NCBI RefSeq assembly: GCF_014646275.1 | Contig: NZ_BMND01000011.1 | Span: forward strand, 124,001 to 188,000 | Reading direction: 5' to 3' | DNA from: Streptomyces kronopolitis | Lineage (GTDB): Bacteria > Actinomycetota > Actinomycetes > Streptomycetales > Streptomycetaceae | Length of the DNA: 64,000 nucleotides | In this document: piece after piece, positions 52,623 through 61,670 of the stretch | How the letters are laid out: each line of letters opens with the position of its first letter | Position numbering within the stretch: position 1 is the stretch's first letter | Program-made: the position numbers and the translations under genes | The notes under the pieces: generated by a model | Told to the model about the DNA's origin: nothing | Database searches by the model: none | What the model saw: the letters and a program-made list of their open reading frames with translations, nothing else

Positions 52623-54065
52623 GTGAGCAGCAACAGCGGTGACGTCCGGCTCTGGGGCGGCCGGTTCGCCGACGGGCCCGCCGAGGCGCTGGCCCAGCTG
52701 TCGGCGTCGGTCCACTTCGACTGGCGGCTGGCCCCGTACGACATCGCCGGCTCCCGCGCGCACGCCCGGGTGCTCCACACGGCGGGCCTGCTCACCGAGG
52801 ACGAGCTGACCCGGATGCTCGACGGGCTCGACCGGCTCGAAGCCGATGTCGCCGACGGCTCGTTCACCGGCACCGTCGCCGACGAGGACGTCCACTCCGC
52901 CCTGGAGCGGGGGTTGCTGGAGCGGCTCGGCCCGGACCTCGGCGGCAAGCTGCGGGCCGGCCGGTCGCGCAACGACCAGGTCGCCACGCTCTTCCGGATG
53001 TACCTGCGCGACCACGCCCGGATCATCGGCGGGCTGCTCGCCGACCTTCAGGAGGCGCTGGTCGGCCTCGCCGAGGCGCACCCGGACGTCGCGATGCCGG
53101 GCCGCACCCACCTCCAGCACGCCCAGCCGGTGCTCTTCGCCCACCACGTCCTGGCGCATGTGCAGTCGCTGTCCCGGGACGCGGAGCGGCTGCGGCAGTG
53201 GGACGAGCGCACCGCCGTCTCCCCGTACGGCTCGGGCGCGCTGGCCGGCTCCTCGCTCGGCCTCGACCCGGAGGCGGTCGCCGCCGACCTCGGCTTCGAG
53301 CGCGGCTCGGTCGGCAACTCCATCGACGGCACGGCCTCGCGTGACTTCGTCGCCGAATTCGCCTTCATCACGGCGATGGCCGGGGTCAACCTCTCGCGGA
53401 TCGCGGAGGAGATCATCCTCTGGAACACGAAGGAGTTCTCCTTCGTGACCCTGCACGACGCCTTCTCCACCGGCTCGTCGATCATGCCGCAGAAGAAGAA
53501 CCCGGACATCGCGGAGCTGGCACGGGGCAAGTCCGGCCGCCTCATCGGCAATCTGACCGGGCTGCTGGCCACGCTCAAGGCACTGCCGCTCGCGTACAAC
53601 CGCGACCTCCAGGAGGACAAGGAGCCGGTCTTCGACTCCTGCGACCAACTGGAGGTGCTGCTCCCGGCGTTCACCGGCATGATGGCGACCCTGACCGTCA
53701 ACCGCGCGCGGATGGAGGAGCTGGCCCCGGCCGGCTTCTCGCTGGCCACCGACATCGCGGAGTGGCTGGTCAAGCAGGGTGTGCCGTTCCGGGTGGCGCA
53801 CGAGGTCGCGGGGGAGTGCGTCAAGGAGTGCGAGGCGCACGGCATCGAGCTGGACCAGCTCACCGATGAGCAGTTCGCGAAGATCTCGCCGCATCTGACC
53901 CCGGAGGTGCGCGGCGTGCTGAACGTCCAGGGCGCGCTCGCCGCCCGCAGCGGCCGCGGCGGCACCGCCCCCTCGGCGGTGGCGGTCCAGCTCGCCGAGG
54001 TGCGGGCCGACCTGGCCGGGCAGCAGGAGTGGGCGGCGGCCAAGCAGCCCCTGAAGCACCCCTGA
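52623..54065 (+). CDS. argH: Argininosuccinate lyase
   Basis: 480 residues of the fumarase/aspartase superfamily. Releases arginine and fumarate. L-W-G-G-R-F opens the protein, and the family signature G-S-S-I-M-P-Q-K-K-N-P-D lies near residue 290. AGGAG lies before the GTG at 52623. About 150 bp separates it from argG. The two are probably one transcript, although a GC-rich stretch lies between. A strong hairpin follows. Confidence 0.97.
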   Translation: MSSNSGDVRLWGGRFADGPAEALAQLSASVHFDWRLAPYDIAGSRAHARVLHTAGLLTEDELTRMLDGLDRLEADVADGSFTGTVADEDVHSALERGLLERLGPDLGGKLRAGRSRNDQVATLFRMYLRDHARIIGGLLADLQEALVGLAEAHPDVAMPGRTHLQHAQPVLFAHHVLAHVQSLSRDAERLRQWDERTAVSPYGSGALAGSSLGLDPEAVAADLGFERGSVGNSIDGTASRDFVAEFAFITAMAGVNLSRIAEEIILWNTKEFSFVTLHDAFSTGSSIMPQKKNPDIAELARGKSGRLIGNLTGLLATLKALPLAYNRDLQEDKEPVFDSCDQLEVLLPAFTGMMATLTVNRARMEELAPAGFSLATDIAEWLVKQGVPFRVAHEVAGECVKECEAHGIELDQLTDEQFAKISPHLTPEVRGVLNVQGALAARSGRGGTAPSAVAVQLAEVRADLAGQQEWAAAKQPLKHP

Positions 54066-54079
54066 CATTCGACGCGTAC

Positions 54080-54123
54080 GACGGCGGCCCGCCCCCGGGA
54101 GAGACCGGGGGCGGGCCGCCGTC
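54080..54123 (+). terminator. Terminator after argH
   Basis: A 19-bp perfect GC stem (54080-54098, 54105-54123) with a 6-nt loop, 14 bp past the argH stop. Confidence 0.9.
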
Positions 54124-54177
54124 GTTGGTGGGGAGCGGCGGCCCGCCCCTGCCGTGGAGGGGCCGGCGACGAGATTG

Positions 54178-54216
54178 TGAGACATCGACGTCTCATTCGG
54201 GTACTGTATGTCTCAT
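54178..54216 (+). promoter_or_regulatory. Promoter and TetR-type operator of the efflux operon
   Basis: TGAGACAT (54178-54185) and ATGTCTCA (54208-54215) are inverted 8-mers, and GAGAC-N6-GTCTC forms an inner palindrome (54179-54194). TACTGT (54202-54207) is a -10 that ends 7 nt before the TetR ATG. The regulator at 54215 most likely represses itself and the transporter here. The transcript should be leaderless. Confidence 0.65.
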
Positions 54217-54766
54217 GGCTGTGGATCGGGAGCAGGTACTCAAGGAGGCCGCCGCGCTGCTCACGCGGCGGGCGACGACCTCGATGGACGAGATCGCCCG
54301 CGCGGCGGGCATCAGCAGGGCGACCCTGCACCGGCACTTCGCCGGGCGCGACGCGCTGATCAAGGCGCTGGAGGAGCAGGGGATAGCGCAGTTCGCGCAG
54401 GCCGTCGACCGGGCGCGGCTGGCGGAGGGGGACGCCGTCGGGGCGCTGCGCCGGCTGATCGGCGAGACCGAACCGCACGCCGCCATGCTGGCCTTCCTCT
54501 CCACCGAGAACCAGCTCTTCGAGGGCGGCGAGATCAACGCCGGCTGGCTGGAACTCGACGCCCGGATCTCCGCCCTGTTCCGACGCGGTCATGAAGAGGG
54601 CGACTTCCGGATCGATCTGAGCCCGGCCTGGCTCACCGAGGCGCTCTACGGACTGATCGGCGCCGGCGCCTGGGCCGTCCACGAAGGACGCGTCGCCCGC
54701 AACGACCTCAACCACTCGATCGCCGAGCTGCTGCTCGGCGGCATCCGACGGAGCATGGAGAAATGA
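54215..54766 (+). CDS. TetR-family transcriptional repressor of the MFS efflux gene
   Basis: 183 residues. HTH S-M-D-E-I-A-R-A-A-G-I-S-R-A-T-L-H-R-H-F at about 23-43. The C-terminal domain (about 60-180) is TetR-like but belongs to no named subgroup. Its last codons overlap the MFS gene (ATGA), so repressor and pump are made together. The inverted repeat in its own promoter is the likely operator. The ATG has no Shine-Dalgarno site. Confidence 0.9.
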   Translation: MAVDREQVLKEAAALLTRRATTSMDEIARAAGISRATLHRHFAGRDALIKALEEQGIAQFAQAVDRARLAEGDAVGALRRLIGETEPHAAMLAFLSTENQLFEGGEINAGWLELDARISALFRRGHEEGDFRIDLSPAWLTEALYGLIGAGAWAVHEGRVARNDLNHSIAELLLGGIRRSMEK

Positions 54767-56382
54767 CCGAGACCATAGCGTCAGGACCGGCCGGTTCGGC
54801 CCATGTGGACGACCAGCCCCGGCCGGGGCGCTGGCTCGCGCTGGCCGTCCTGGTCCTCGCCGTTCTGCTGGTCGGCGTCGATGCCACGGTCCTCGGCCTC
54901 GCCACCCCCTTCCTCAGCGAGGACCTGCGCCCCTCCGGCACCCAGCTGCTGTGGATCGGTGACATCTACTCCTTCGTCATCGCCGGTCTGCTGGTGTCCA
55001 TGGGCAGCCTCGGCGACCGCGTCGGCCGCAAGAAGCTGCTGCTGATCGGCTCCGTCGGCTTCGGCGCGATGTCGGTGCTCGCCGCGTACGCCTCCAGCGC
55101 GGAGATGATGATCGCCGCGCGTGCCCTCCAGGGCGTGGCCGGCGCGACGCTGATGCCCGCCACCCTCGCGCTGATCCGCAACCTCTTCCACGACCCCAGG
55201 GAGCGCAGCCTCGCCATCGGCATCTGGGGCGCGATGGCCTCGGCCGGCATGGCCGTCGGGCCGGTCCTCGGCGGCTTCCTGCTGGGCCACTTCTGGTGGG
55301 GCTCGGTCTTCCTGATCAACCTTCCGGTGATGGCGCTGCTGGTCGCCGTCGGCGCCAAGGTCATCCCGGAGTCGCGCAATCCGGACCCCGGCCCCTGGGA
55401 CATCCCCAGCGTCGGGCTCTCCCTCGTCGGCATCGTCGCCGTCGTCTACGCCATCAAGGAAGCGGCGGTGGAGGGCTACCGCTGGGACATCGCCCTGGCC
55501 GGCGTCCTCGGGGTGCTCGCGCTGATCTGGTTCGTCCGCCGGCAGCTGACCCTGCCCTCGCCGCTGCTGAACATGAAGCTCTTCGCGCACCGCGGCTTCT
55601 CCGGGGCGGTGCTGGCGGACCTGCTGACCATCCTCGGGCTGTCCGGCCTGGTCTTCTTCCTCTCCCAGTTCCTCCAGATGGTGCAGCAGCGGCCGCCGCT
55701 GAACGCCGGGCTGGTCGAACTCCCGGCCGCGATCGGCGCGGTGGGCGCGGGCCTGGCGGCCGGCTGGGTCGCCCGGAAGCTGTCGGTGCGGATCGTGGTG
55801 GCCGGCGGCCTCGCCGTGGTGGGGCTGGCGCTGGTCGGCTGCACCACCCTGCACGCCGACACCGGCACCGCGGCGCTGTGCTTCATCCTCTTCGTCGTCG
55901 GCGTCGGCGCGGGCTTCTCGTTCACCGTCACCGCCGATGTGATCCTGTCCAATGTGCCCAAGGAGGAGGCGGGCGCCGCCTCCGCGGTCTCCGAGACGGC
56001 CTACGAACTCGGCGCGGCCCTCGGCATCGCCCTGCTCGGCTCCATCGTCACCAGCATCTACCGGGGCTTCCCGACGCCCGGCGGGGTGTCCGAGCCCGCC
56101 GCCGACGCCGCCCGGGAGTCGCTCGGCGGCGCCGTCGAGACCGCCGGCCAACTCCCCGGCGGCCAGGGCGGGGCGCTGCTGAAGGCCGCTCAGGAGTCCT
56201 TCGTGGACGGGGTGGACGTCGCCGCCGGGGTGGGCGCGGCGGTCCTGCTGGCCGCCGCGGGAGCCGCCTGGTTCCTGCTCCGCGGCCAGGAGCTGGGCAG
56301 CAGCACGGCCGGCGCCGACACCGCGGCCTTCGCCACGAGCGGGCAGGAGCCCCCAAGGCCCGGCCCGGCCGAGCGCCCGTAA
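54763..56382 (+). CDS. MFS drug-efflux transporter, DHA2 type (14 TM)
   Basis: 539 residues with 14 predicted membrane helices. Motif A-like loop G-D-R-V-G-R-K-K follows helix 2. Residues A-L-Q-G-V-A-G-A-T-L-M-P-A-T-L belong to motif C-type helix 5 of drug:proton antiporters. It is coupled to a TetR repressor, the usual arrangement for efflux of toxic compounds. Substrate unknown. Confidence 0.93.
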   Translation: MTETIASGPAGSAHVDDQPRPGRWLALAVLVLAVLLVGVDATVLGLATPFLSEDLRPSGTQLLWIGDIYSFVIAGLLVSMGSLGDRVGRKKLLLIGSVGFGAMSVLAAYASSAEMMIAARALQGVAGATLMPATLALIRNLFHDPRERSLAIGIWGAMASAGMAVGPVLGGFLLGHFWWGSVFLINLPVMALLVAVGAKVIPESRNPDPGPWDIPSVGLSLVGIVAVVYAIKEAAVEGYRWDIALAGVLGVLALIWFVRRQLTLPSPLLNMKLFAHRGFSGAVLADLLTILGLSGLVFFLSQFLQMVQQRPPLNAGLVELPAAIGAVGAGLAAGWVARKLSVRIVVAGGLAVVGLALVGCTTLHADTGTAALCFILFVVGVGAGFSFTVTADVILSNVPKEEAGAASAVSETAYELGAALGIALLGSIVTSIYRGFPTPGGVSEPAADAARESLGGAVETAGQLPGGQGGALLKAAQESFVDGVDVAAGVGAAVLLAAAGAAWFLLRGQELGSSTAGADTAAFATSGQEPPRPGPAERP

Positions 56383-56431
56383 CACCCGTCTCGCCGAACG
56401 GCCCTCCGCCGGACGGCGGGCACACACCGCG

Positions 56432-56497
56432 CCCCAGGGCGTGTCCCGTGGATCAGGTGCCGCGCACCCTGCATGATCCACGGGACACGCCCTGGGG
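56432..56497. repeat. 24-bp perfect inverted repeat after the MFS gene
   Basis: Arms at 56432-56455 and 56474-56497 are fully complementary, with an 18-nt loop. The arms contain the core GGGCGTGTCCCG. At 24 bp it is far longer than the neighbouring terminators. It may be a terminator or a copy of a dispersed element. Confidence 0.75.
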
Positions 56498-56614
56498 GCG
56501 ACTGTCCCCCGCCCGTTCACGCCCGGTACGCGTCGTGGTGACCGGCCGTCCCGAGCGGCTTGCTTGACTCTCCCGTCGTCCCCTCACGGACGGCCCGCTC
56601 AGGAGAGTGACGCA

Positions 56615-58582
56615 GTGCGCGACATCGGACGACGCTCCTTCTTCACCGCTGCGGGGGCTCTGGCCACCGCGAGCGCCATCGGCAGCAACGCCTACGCCAC
56701 CGGCCACGCCCGCGACGCGGCCGGCGCCGACGAGTACGTAGACGTCCAACTCCTCAACATCACCGACCTGCACGGCTACCTCCAGGGCGCCCCGGGCGCC
56801 CACTCGATCATCACCGGAGCCGGCGGGAAGACCTACACCGTCGGGGGCGTCGCCTATATGGCCGCCCACCTGGAACGGCTGCGCGACGGCCGCCGCAACT
56901 CCCTCTTCTTCGCCCCCGGCGACCTCTTCTCCGGCTGGGAGTTCGACGCCGCCTCCTTCGCCGACGAGCCCACCATCGAGGCCCTCAACGCCATGGGCCT
57001 GGACTTCGCCTCGGCCGGCAACCACGAGTTCGACAAGTCCGCGACCTACCTCACCTCGCACATGGAGGACGGCGACAGCTACCCGGTCATCGGCCGCGAC
57101 GACGACTTCAAGGACTCCACGGGCCGCCGTTTCCGCGGCGCTGAGTTCCCCTACTACAGCGCCAACATGGTCTGGCACTCCAACGGCGAACTGGTGCTGC
57201 CGCCCTACAACATCGTGCAGGTGGACGCCGGCGGCGGCCGCCGGCTGCCGATCGGCTTCATCCATCTGACCGCCATCGGCACCGAGTCCTTCCCCGGCTC
57301 CTACCAGCCGGGCCTGCGCACCCTGGACGAGCTGGCGACCGCCAACCGCTGCGCCGCGGAACTCAAGAAGCGCGGCGTCAACGCGATCGTGCTGAGCATG
57401 CACGACGGCGCGGTGGCCGGCAGCGACTTCTCCAGCGGCAAGAACCCCTCCGGGCCCGCCTACGAACTCGCGCTGCGCGCCTCCCCGGACATCGACGCCA
57501 TCGTCACCGGCCACTGGCACTGCGCCTTCACGATGATGCTGCCCGACCCCAACGGCGATCCCCGGCCGTTCGTCGAGGCCGGCTGCTACGGCCAGCTCAT
57601 CAACGAGATCAATCTGCGGCTGGACCCCGCCACCGGCTCGGTGATCCGGGAGCTGACCACCTCCGTCAACCACCCCAACACCCGCGATGTGACGCCGGAC
57701 CCCGAGCTGCGCTCGATCGCCGGCTACTGGGCGGACTACGGCACCAAGCGCGCTCGCAGCAGCCTGGGCACCCAGACGGCCTCCTTCACCCGGCGGCGCA
57801 ACGCCGCGGGGGAGTCCACCATGGGCGACCTCGTGGCCGACTGGGCCCTGTGGGCGGGCCGCCAGGAGCACGGCCCGATGGATGACCCAGCGGAGCACCC
57901 CAACACCCCCGCCGACCTCGCCGTCATCGCCGTCGCGCCGCGCATCGGCCAGGCCGTGATCGCCGGCGACCTGATCCGTGACGAGGCGTCGGGCGGCACC
58001 GTCACCTTCGCGCAGGCCTGGAACTCCGTCGGCTTCGGCGATCCGATCATGACCGTCACGGTCACCGGCCGGCAGATCCACGACGCGCTGGAGGAGCAGT
58101 GGACGCCGATCGCCGGCGGCGGCCTGGGCTATTCGCCGCTGGCCGTCTCCGCCAACGTCCGCTACACCTTCGACGCCGCGGGGCCGGTCGGCCGGAGGAT
58201 CGACCCGACCGATGTCTTCATCGACGGCACCGCCCTCAGCCTCACCCGCCGCTACCGACTCGCCGCCCCCTCCTACACCCTCATCAACCAGGACGGCTTC
58301 AGCGCCTTCACCGGGTTCACCGCACCGGTCCGGCACACCCGCGACTTCGAGAGCTTCGTCTCCTATGTGCGGACGAAGAAGCGGCTGTCACCGGCTCCGC
58401 TGAACCGGGTGTCGGTCAAGAACGCGGGGGTGCCCGGCGCCCGCACCGGCACCGTCGTCCGCCACCAGCAACTCCTCCAGGCCGACGGCAGCCCGGTCCC
58501 GCGGGCCGAGGCCGCGCTGCGCACGGCGCGCAGCAGCGGCGGGGGACGGCGCGGCCCCGGCGGCTTCCGGGTGCCCTGCTGA
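56615..58582 (+). CDS. Tat-exported metallophosphatase/5'-nucleotidase
   Basis: 655 residues. Tat signal I-G-R-R-S-F-F-T-A-A-G, cleavage near A-T-G-H. The metallophosphatase half has L-L-N-I-T-D-L-H-G-Y, G-D-L-F-S-G-W, S-A-G-N-H-E-F-D and V-T-G-H-W-H. The 5'-nucleotidase C-terminal domain has G-E-S-T-M-G-D-L-V-A-D. It should hydrolyse nucleotides outside the cell to recover phosphate and nucleosides. The GTG at 56615 follows AGGAGAG. The terminal 50 residues are basic and disordered. Compared with E. coli UshA the metallophosphatase loops are longer. Confidence 0.93.
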   Translation: MRDIGRRSFFTAAGALATASAIGSNAYATGHARDAAGADEYVDVQLLNITDLHGYLQGAPGAHSIITGAGGKTYTVGGVAYMAAHLERLRDGRRNSLFFAPGDLFSGWEFDAASFADEPTIEALNAMGLDFASAGNHEFDKSATYLTSHMEDGDSYPVIGRDDDFKDSTGRRFRGAEFPYYSANMVWHSNGELVLPPYNIVQVDAGGGRRLPIGFIHLTAIGTESFPGSYQPGLRTLDELATANRCAAELKKRGVNAIVLSMHDGAVAGSDFSSGKNPSGPAYELALRASPDIDAIVTGHWHCAFTMMLPDPNGDPRPFVEAGCYGQLINEINLRLDPATGSVIRELTTSVNHPNTRDVTPDPELRSIAGYWADYGTKRARSSLGTQTASFTRRRNAAGESTMGDLVADWALWAGRQEHGPMDDPAEHPNTPADLAVIAVAPRIGQAVIAGDLIRDEASGGTVTFAQAWNSVGFGDPIMTVTVTGRQIHDALEEQWTPIAGGGLGYSPLAVSANVRYTFDAAGPVGRRIDPTDVFIDGTALSLTRRYRLAAPSYTLINQDGFSAFTGFTAPVRHTRDFESFVSYVRTKKRLSPAPLNRVSVKNAGVPGARTGTVVRHQQLLQADGSPVPRAEAALRTARSSGGGRRGPGGFRVPC

Positions 58583-58610
58583 CCCCCGCCCGGCGGGCAC
58601 ACGCACGAAA

Positions 58611-58641
58611 CGGGCCCCCTCCGCGGAACGGAGGGGGCCCG
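58611..58641. terminator. Bidirectional terminator between the nucleotidase and acyltransferase genes
   Basis: 13-bp perfect arms (58611-58623, 58629-58641) around a 5-nt loop between convergent stops. Confidence 0.82.
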
Positions 58642-58659
58642 GCGTGCGGCGGCGGGCGG

Positions 58660-59328
58660 TCAGGCGGCGCGGGCCTTGGTGGCGTAGATGTCGACGTACT
58701 CCTGGCCGGACAGCTCCATGACCTCGCTCATCACCTCGTCGGTGACGGCGCGCAGCACATAGCGGTCGCGGTCCATGCCGTCGTAGCGGGAGAAGTCCAG
58801 CGGGGCACCGAAGCGCACCGTCACCGGCGCGATGTGCGGGCGGCCCTTGCCGCCGGGCTGCACCTTGTCCGTGCCGACCATCGCGAACGGGACCACGGGC
58901 GCGCCGGTCATCAGGGTCAGCCGGGCGATGCCGGTGCGGCCGCGGTAGAGCCGGCCGTCGGGGGAGCGGGTGCCCTCGGGGTAGATGCCGAAGACGCTGC
59001 CCTCTTCCAGGATCCGGCGGCCGGTCATCAGCGCGGCGACCCCGCCGTGCCCGCCGTCCCGGTCCACCGGGATCATGCCGGAGCTGGTGAAGAACCAGGC
59101 CATCGCGCGGCCCTTGAGGCCCTTGCCGGTGACGTACTCGTCCTTGCCGATGAAGTACACCGGGCGCTTGACCACCAGGCTCAGGAAGAGCGAGTCGATG
59201 AACGTGACGTGGTTACCGGCCAGGATCACCGGCCCGGTCGCCGGAATGCGCTCCATGCCCTCCACCTTCGGGCGGTACAGGACACGCATGACGAATCCGA
59301 GAATCGCCTTCAGCACAATGCGGGACAA
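58660..59328 (-). CDS. 1-acyl-sn-glycerol-3-phosphate acyltransferase (PlsC family)
   Basis: 222 residues. The acyltransferase motifs N-H-V-T-F-I-D (HX4D) and Y-P-E-G-T-R-S are intact, with G-M-I-P-V-D-R between. The TTG at 59328 (S-R-I-V-L-K follows) was chosen because GGAGGG lies 4-5 nt upstream; a frame to 59439 lacks support. A hydrophobic N-terminal segment anchors it to the membrane. It makes phosphatidic acid or a related lipid; a lyso-lipid remodelling role is possible. A GDPD enzyme is divergent upstream. Confidence 0.9.
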   Translation of the reverse strand: MSRIVLKAILGFVMRVLYRPKVEGMERIPATGPVILAGNHVTFIDSLFLSLVVKRPVYFIGKDEYVTGKGLKGRAMAWFFTSSGMIPVDRDGGHGGVAALMTGRRILEEGSVFGIYPEGTRSPDGRLYRGRTGIARLTLMTGAPVVPFAMVGTDKVQPGGKGRPHIAPVTVRFGAPLDFSRYDGMDRDRYVLRAVTDEVMSEVMELSGQEYVDIYATKARAA

Positions 59329-59624
59329 CGGGCCCTCCGGGTCGTGGTGGTCAAGTCGAGCAGGCACAGAACTCTGCAGCCCAGGACGATACTCGCGGGT
59401 CACTCCCGCGCGCACATCGGGTTTACGAGGTCGATACACACAGTTGACGTGTGTTACCTCCCAATGTTCCCCCTGAACTTCGCGCGCGTCTCCCCGGCGT
59501 CACCCGTCCGTGCTTACGATCGGCCTGGTTCCGTGGGCCGGGGTGCAACACGCCTCACCGCACGCCGGAAAACACCCGGAAGCACGCGCAGGACGACAGA
59601 ACATCTCATCGAAGGAGTGTGCGT

Positions 59625-60764
59625 ATGCACAAGCGGGAGCAGCCGGGACGGCGGACGCTGCTGGGGGCGGCGGCCCTCGGTGCGGGAGCGGCGGTGTTCG
59701 GCGCGGCCGGCCAGGCCAGTGCCCGGGAACGCGGTCGGGAGGCCGCCCGGGACCTGCCGGTCCCGCTGATCATCGGCCACCGCGGTGCCAGCGGCTACCG
59801 CCCCGAGCACACCTTCGGCTCCTACCAACTCGCCCTCGACATGGGCGCGGACGTCATCGAGCAGGACCTCGTCCCCACCAAGGACGGCCACCTCGTGTGC
59901 CGCCACGAGAACGACATCACCGCCACCACCGATGTCTCCGCGCACCCCGAGTTCGCCGGCCGCAAGACCACCAAGACCGTCGACGGGGTGAAGCTGACCG
60001 GCTGGTTCACCGAGGACTTCACGCTCGCCGAGCTCAAGACGCTGCGCGCCAAGGAGCGCATACCGGGCACCCGCCAGCACAACACCCTCTACGACGGCCG
60101 GTGGGAGGTGCCGACGTTCGAGGAGGTCCTGCAGTGGGCCGAGCGCGAGGGCCGCAAGCGGGGCCGCCGGGTCTGGCTGCACATCGAGACCAAGCACCCC
60201 ACCTACTTCCGGGGGCTCGGCCTGCCGCTGGAGGAGCGGGTGGCCAAGGCGCTGCGCGCCCACGGCCGGCACCGCAAGGACTCCCCGAACTTCCTCCAGT
60301 CCTTCGAGCCCAGCAGCCTCCAGCGCCTGGGCAAGCTCGTCGGCTGCCCGAAGGTCGTGCTGCTGGGCACGCCCGACACCCGGCCCTGGGACTTCGAGCA
60401 GGCCGGGGACCCGCGCACGGTCGCCGATCTGATCAAGCCCGAGGGCCTGAAGTGGATCGCCGGCTTCGCCCAGGGCATCGGCCCGGACCTCACGGTGATC
60501 ATCCCGCGGGACAAGGACGGCAAGCTGGGCACGCCCACCTCCGTCGTCAAGGACGCCCACGCCGCGGGCCTGGTGCTGCACCCGTACACGGTCCGCAACG
60601 AGAACACCTTCCTGCCGACGGATCTGCGCCGCGGCTCCGACCCGAACGCCTACGGCGACTCCTTCGCCTACTTCAAGGCGCTGCTGGGCACCGGCATTGA
60701 CGGCCTGTTCTCCGACAACTGCGACACCGCGCTGCTGGCCGCCGCGGAGTTCCGCAAGCACTGA
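59625..60764 (+). CDS. Secreted glycerophosphodiester phosphodiesterase
   Basis: 379 residues. Tat-type signal G-R-R-T-L-L-G-A-A-A-L. Catalytic region I-I-G-H-R-G-A-S-G-Y-R-P-E-H-T, then D-V-I-E-Q-D-L-V-P-T-K-D-G-H-L-V with the metal-binding Glu/Asp, H-I-E-T-K and D-G-L-F-S-D-N. It splits glycerophosphodiesters to glycerol-3-phosphate and an alcohol, matching the phosphate-scavenging theme of the neighbouring nucleotidase. GAAGGAG lies 10 nt before the ATG at 59625. A hairpin follows. Confidence 0.93.
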   Translation: MHKREQPGRRTLLGAAALGAGAAVFGAAGQASARERGREAARDLPVPLIIGHRGASGYRPEHTFGSYQLALDMGADVIEQDLVPTKDGHLVCRHENDITATTDVSAHPEFAGRKTTKTVDGVKLTGWFTEDFTLAELKTLRAKERIPGTRQHNTLYDGRWEVPTFEEVLQWAEREGRKRGRRVWLHIETKHPTYFRGLGLPLEERVAKALRAHGRHRKDSPNFLQSFEPSSLQRLGKLVGCPKVVLLGTPDTRPWDFEQAGDPRTVADLIKPEGLKWIAGFAQGIGPDLTVIIPRDKDGKLGTPTSVVKDAHAAGLVLHPYTVRNENTFLPTDLRRGSDPNAYGDSFAYFKALLGTGIDGLFSDNCDTALLAAAEFRKH

Positions 60765-60772
60765 CCGGGACC

Positions 60773-60800
60773 GGGCCCGGCCGCCACCGCGGCCGGGCCC
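60773..60800 (+). terminator. Terminator after the GDPD gene
   Basis: 12-bp perfect stem (60773-60784, 60789-60800) with a CACC loop, 8 bp past the stop. Confidence 0.82.
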
Positions 60801-61081
60801 GCCCGGACGGCGCCACCTCGCCGCACTCTCATCTGAGTTGGGAATGTCACAGGAGAGCCGGCCGCCGGTCCGTTCCGCTCGTCCGGTGCGCCCGCGCAGA
60901 ATGCTCGCGGCGGAGATTGCCGCTGCCACTTTCCGGGGAGTCCGGAGGGAGCAGTGTCAGCCCCGCCACGGCGGCGCCGGGTACCCCGCGGCTCCCGCCT
61001 GTCAGGGCACATCGTTCCGGGCGCACCCTCACACCCTCAGCGCGCCCGGGCCAGCGAACCGAATAGGGGAGGCATAGGCGC
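60801..61081. other. Intergenic region upstream of the GNAT gene
   Basis: About 280 bp. A frame starting at the ATG at 60844 (M-S-Q-E-S-R-P-P-V-R-S) reaches a stop at 61077, but its composition is unlike a coding sequence of this genome. I see no promoter pair that stands out; a GGGGAGG before 61082 serves the next gene. Confidence 0.4.
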
Positions 61082-61621
61082 ATGGGCACGAGTGTGACCA
61101 TCTCTGCGGCGACCGACCAGGAAGCCGAGCAGATCCTCAAACTCCAGTACCTCTGCTACCAGCAGGAAGCCGCGCTCCACGACGACTACGGCATCGAGCC
61201 GCTCACCCAGACGCTCCAGGCGCTGCGCGCCGAGCTGGGCGAGGGCTGCGTCGTGGTCGCCCGGCTCGGCGAGGAGGTGGTCGGGTCCGTGCGCGGCACG
61301 GTCGGCGAGGACGGCACCGCGCGGATCGCCAAGCTCATCGTGCACCCGCGGCTGCGGCGGCACGGCCTGGGCGGGCGGCTGCTCGACGCGGTGGAGCGGC
61401 GGCTCGCGGACGAGCACGCGGCCCTGCGCTACCGCCTGTTCGCCGGGCAGCGCGACGGCAACCTGCGGCTCTACCGCAGCCACGGCTATGCGCCCGTGGC
61501 CACCGGGGAGTCCGGCTCCCGCCGGGGAGTGGTGACGCTGGAGAAGGATGCGGTCCGGCAGGTCGCCCCGGTGGCGGCCCCCGCCGGACCGGGCGTGGGC
61601 GAGCTGGCCGCGCAGGCGTAG
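61082..61621 (+). CDS. GNAT-family acetyltransferase
   Basis: 179 residues. GNAT motif A is I-V-H-P-R-L-R-R-H-G-L-G-G-R-L-L, and Y-R-S-H-G-Y follows in the C-terminal part. The N-terminus (A-T-D-Q-E-A-E-Q-I-L-K-L-Q-Y-L-C-Y-Q-Q-E-A) fits a streptomycete GNAT group. The last 20 residues are Ala/Pro-rich. Substrate unknown. GGGGAGG lies 10 nt before the ATG. Confidence 0.9.
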   Translation: MGTSVTISAATDQEAEQILKLQYLCYQQEAALHDDYGIEPLTQTLQALRAELGEGCVVVARLGEEVVGSVRGTVGEDGTARIAKLIVHPRLRRHGLGGRLLDAVERRLADEHAALRYRLFAGQRDGNLRLYRSHGYAPVATGESGSRRGVVTLEKDAVRQVAPVAAPAGPGVGELAAQA

Positions 61622-61645
61622 CGGGCCGCGCGCGACGACCACAGG

Positions 61646-61670
61646 GGGCGGGCCCGGCGCGGGCCCGCCC
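61646..61670. terminator. Bidirectional terminator between the GNAT and membrane-protein genes
   Basis: 11-bp arms (61646-61656, 61660-61670) with a 3-nt loop, abutting the minus-strand stop at 61671. Confidence 0.72.

Noticed and set aside
60844..61077. A 77-codon frame M-S-Q-E-S-R-P-P before the GNAT gene
   Set aside because: Amino-acid composition is unlike a protein here, codon bias is weak and no ribosome site fits.
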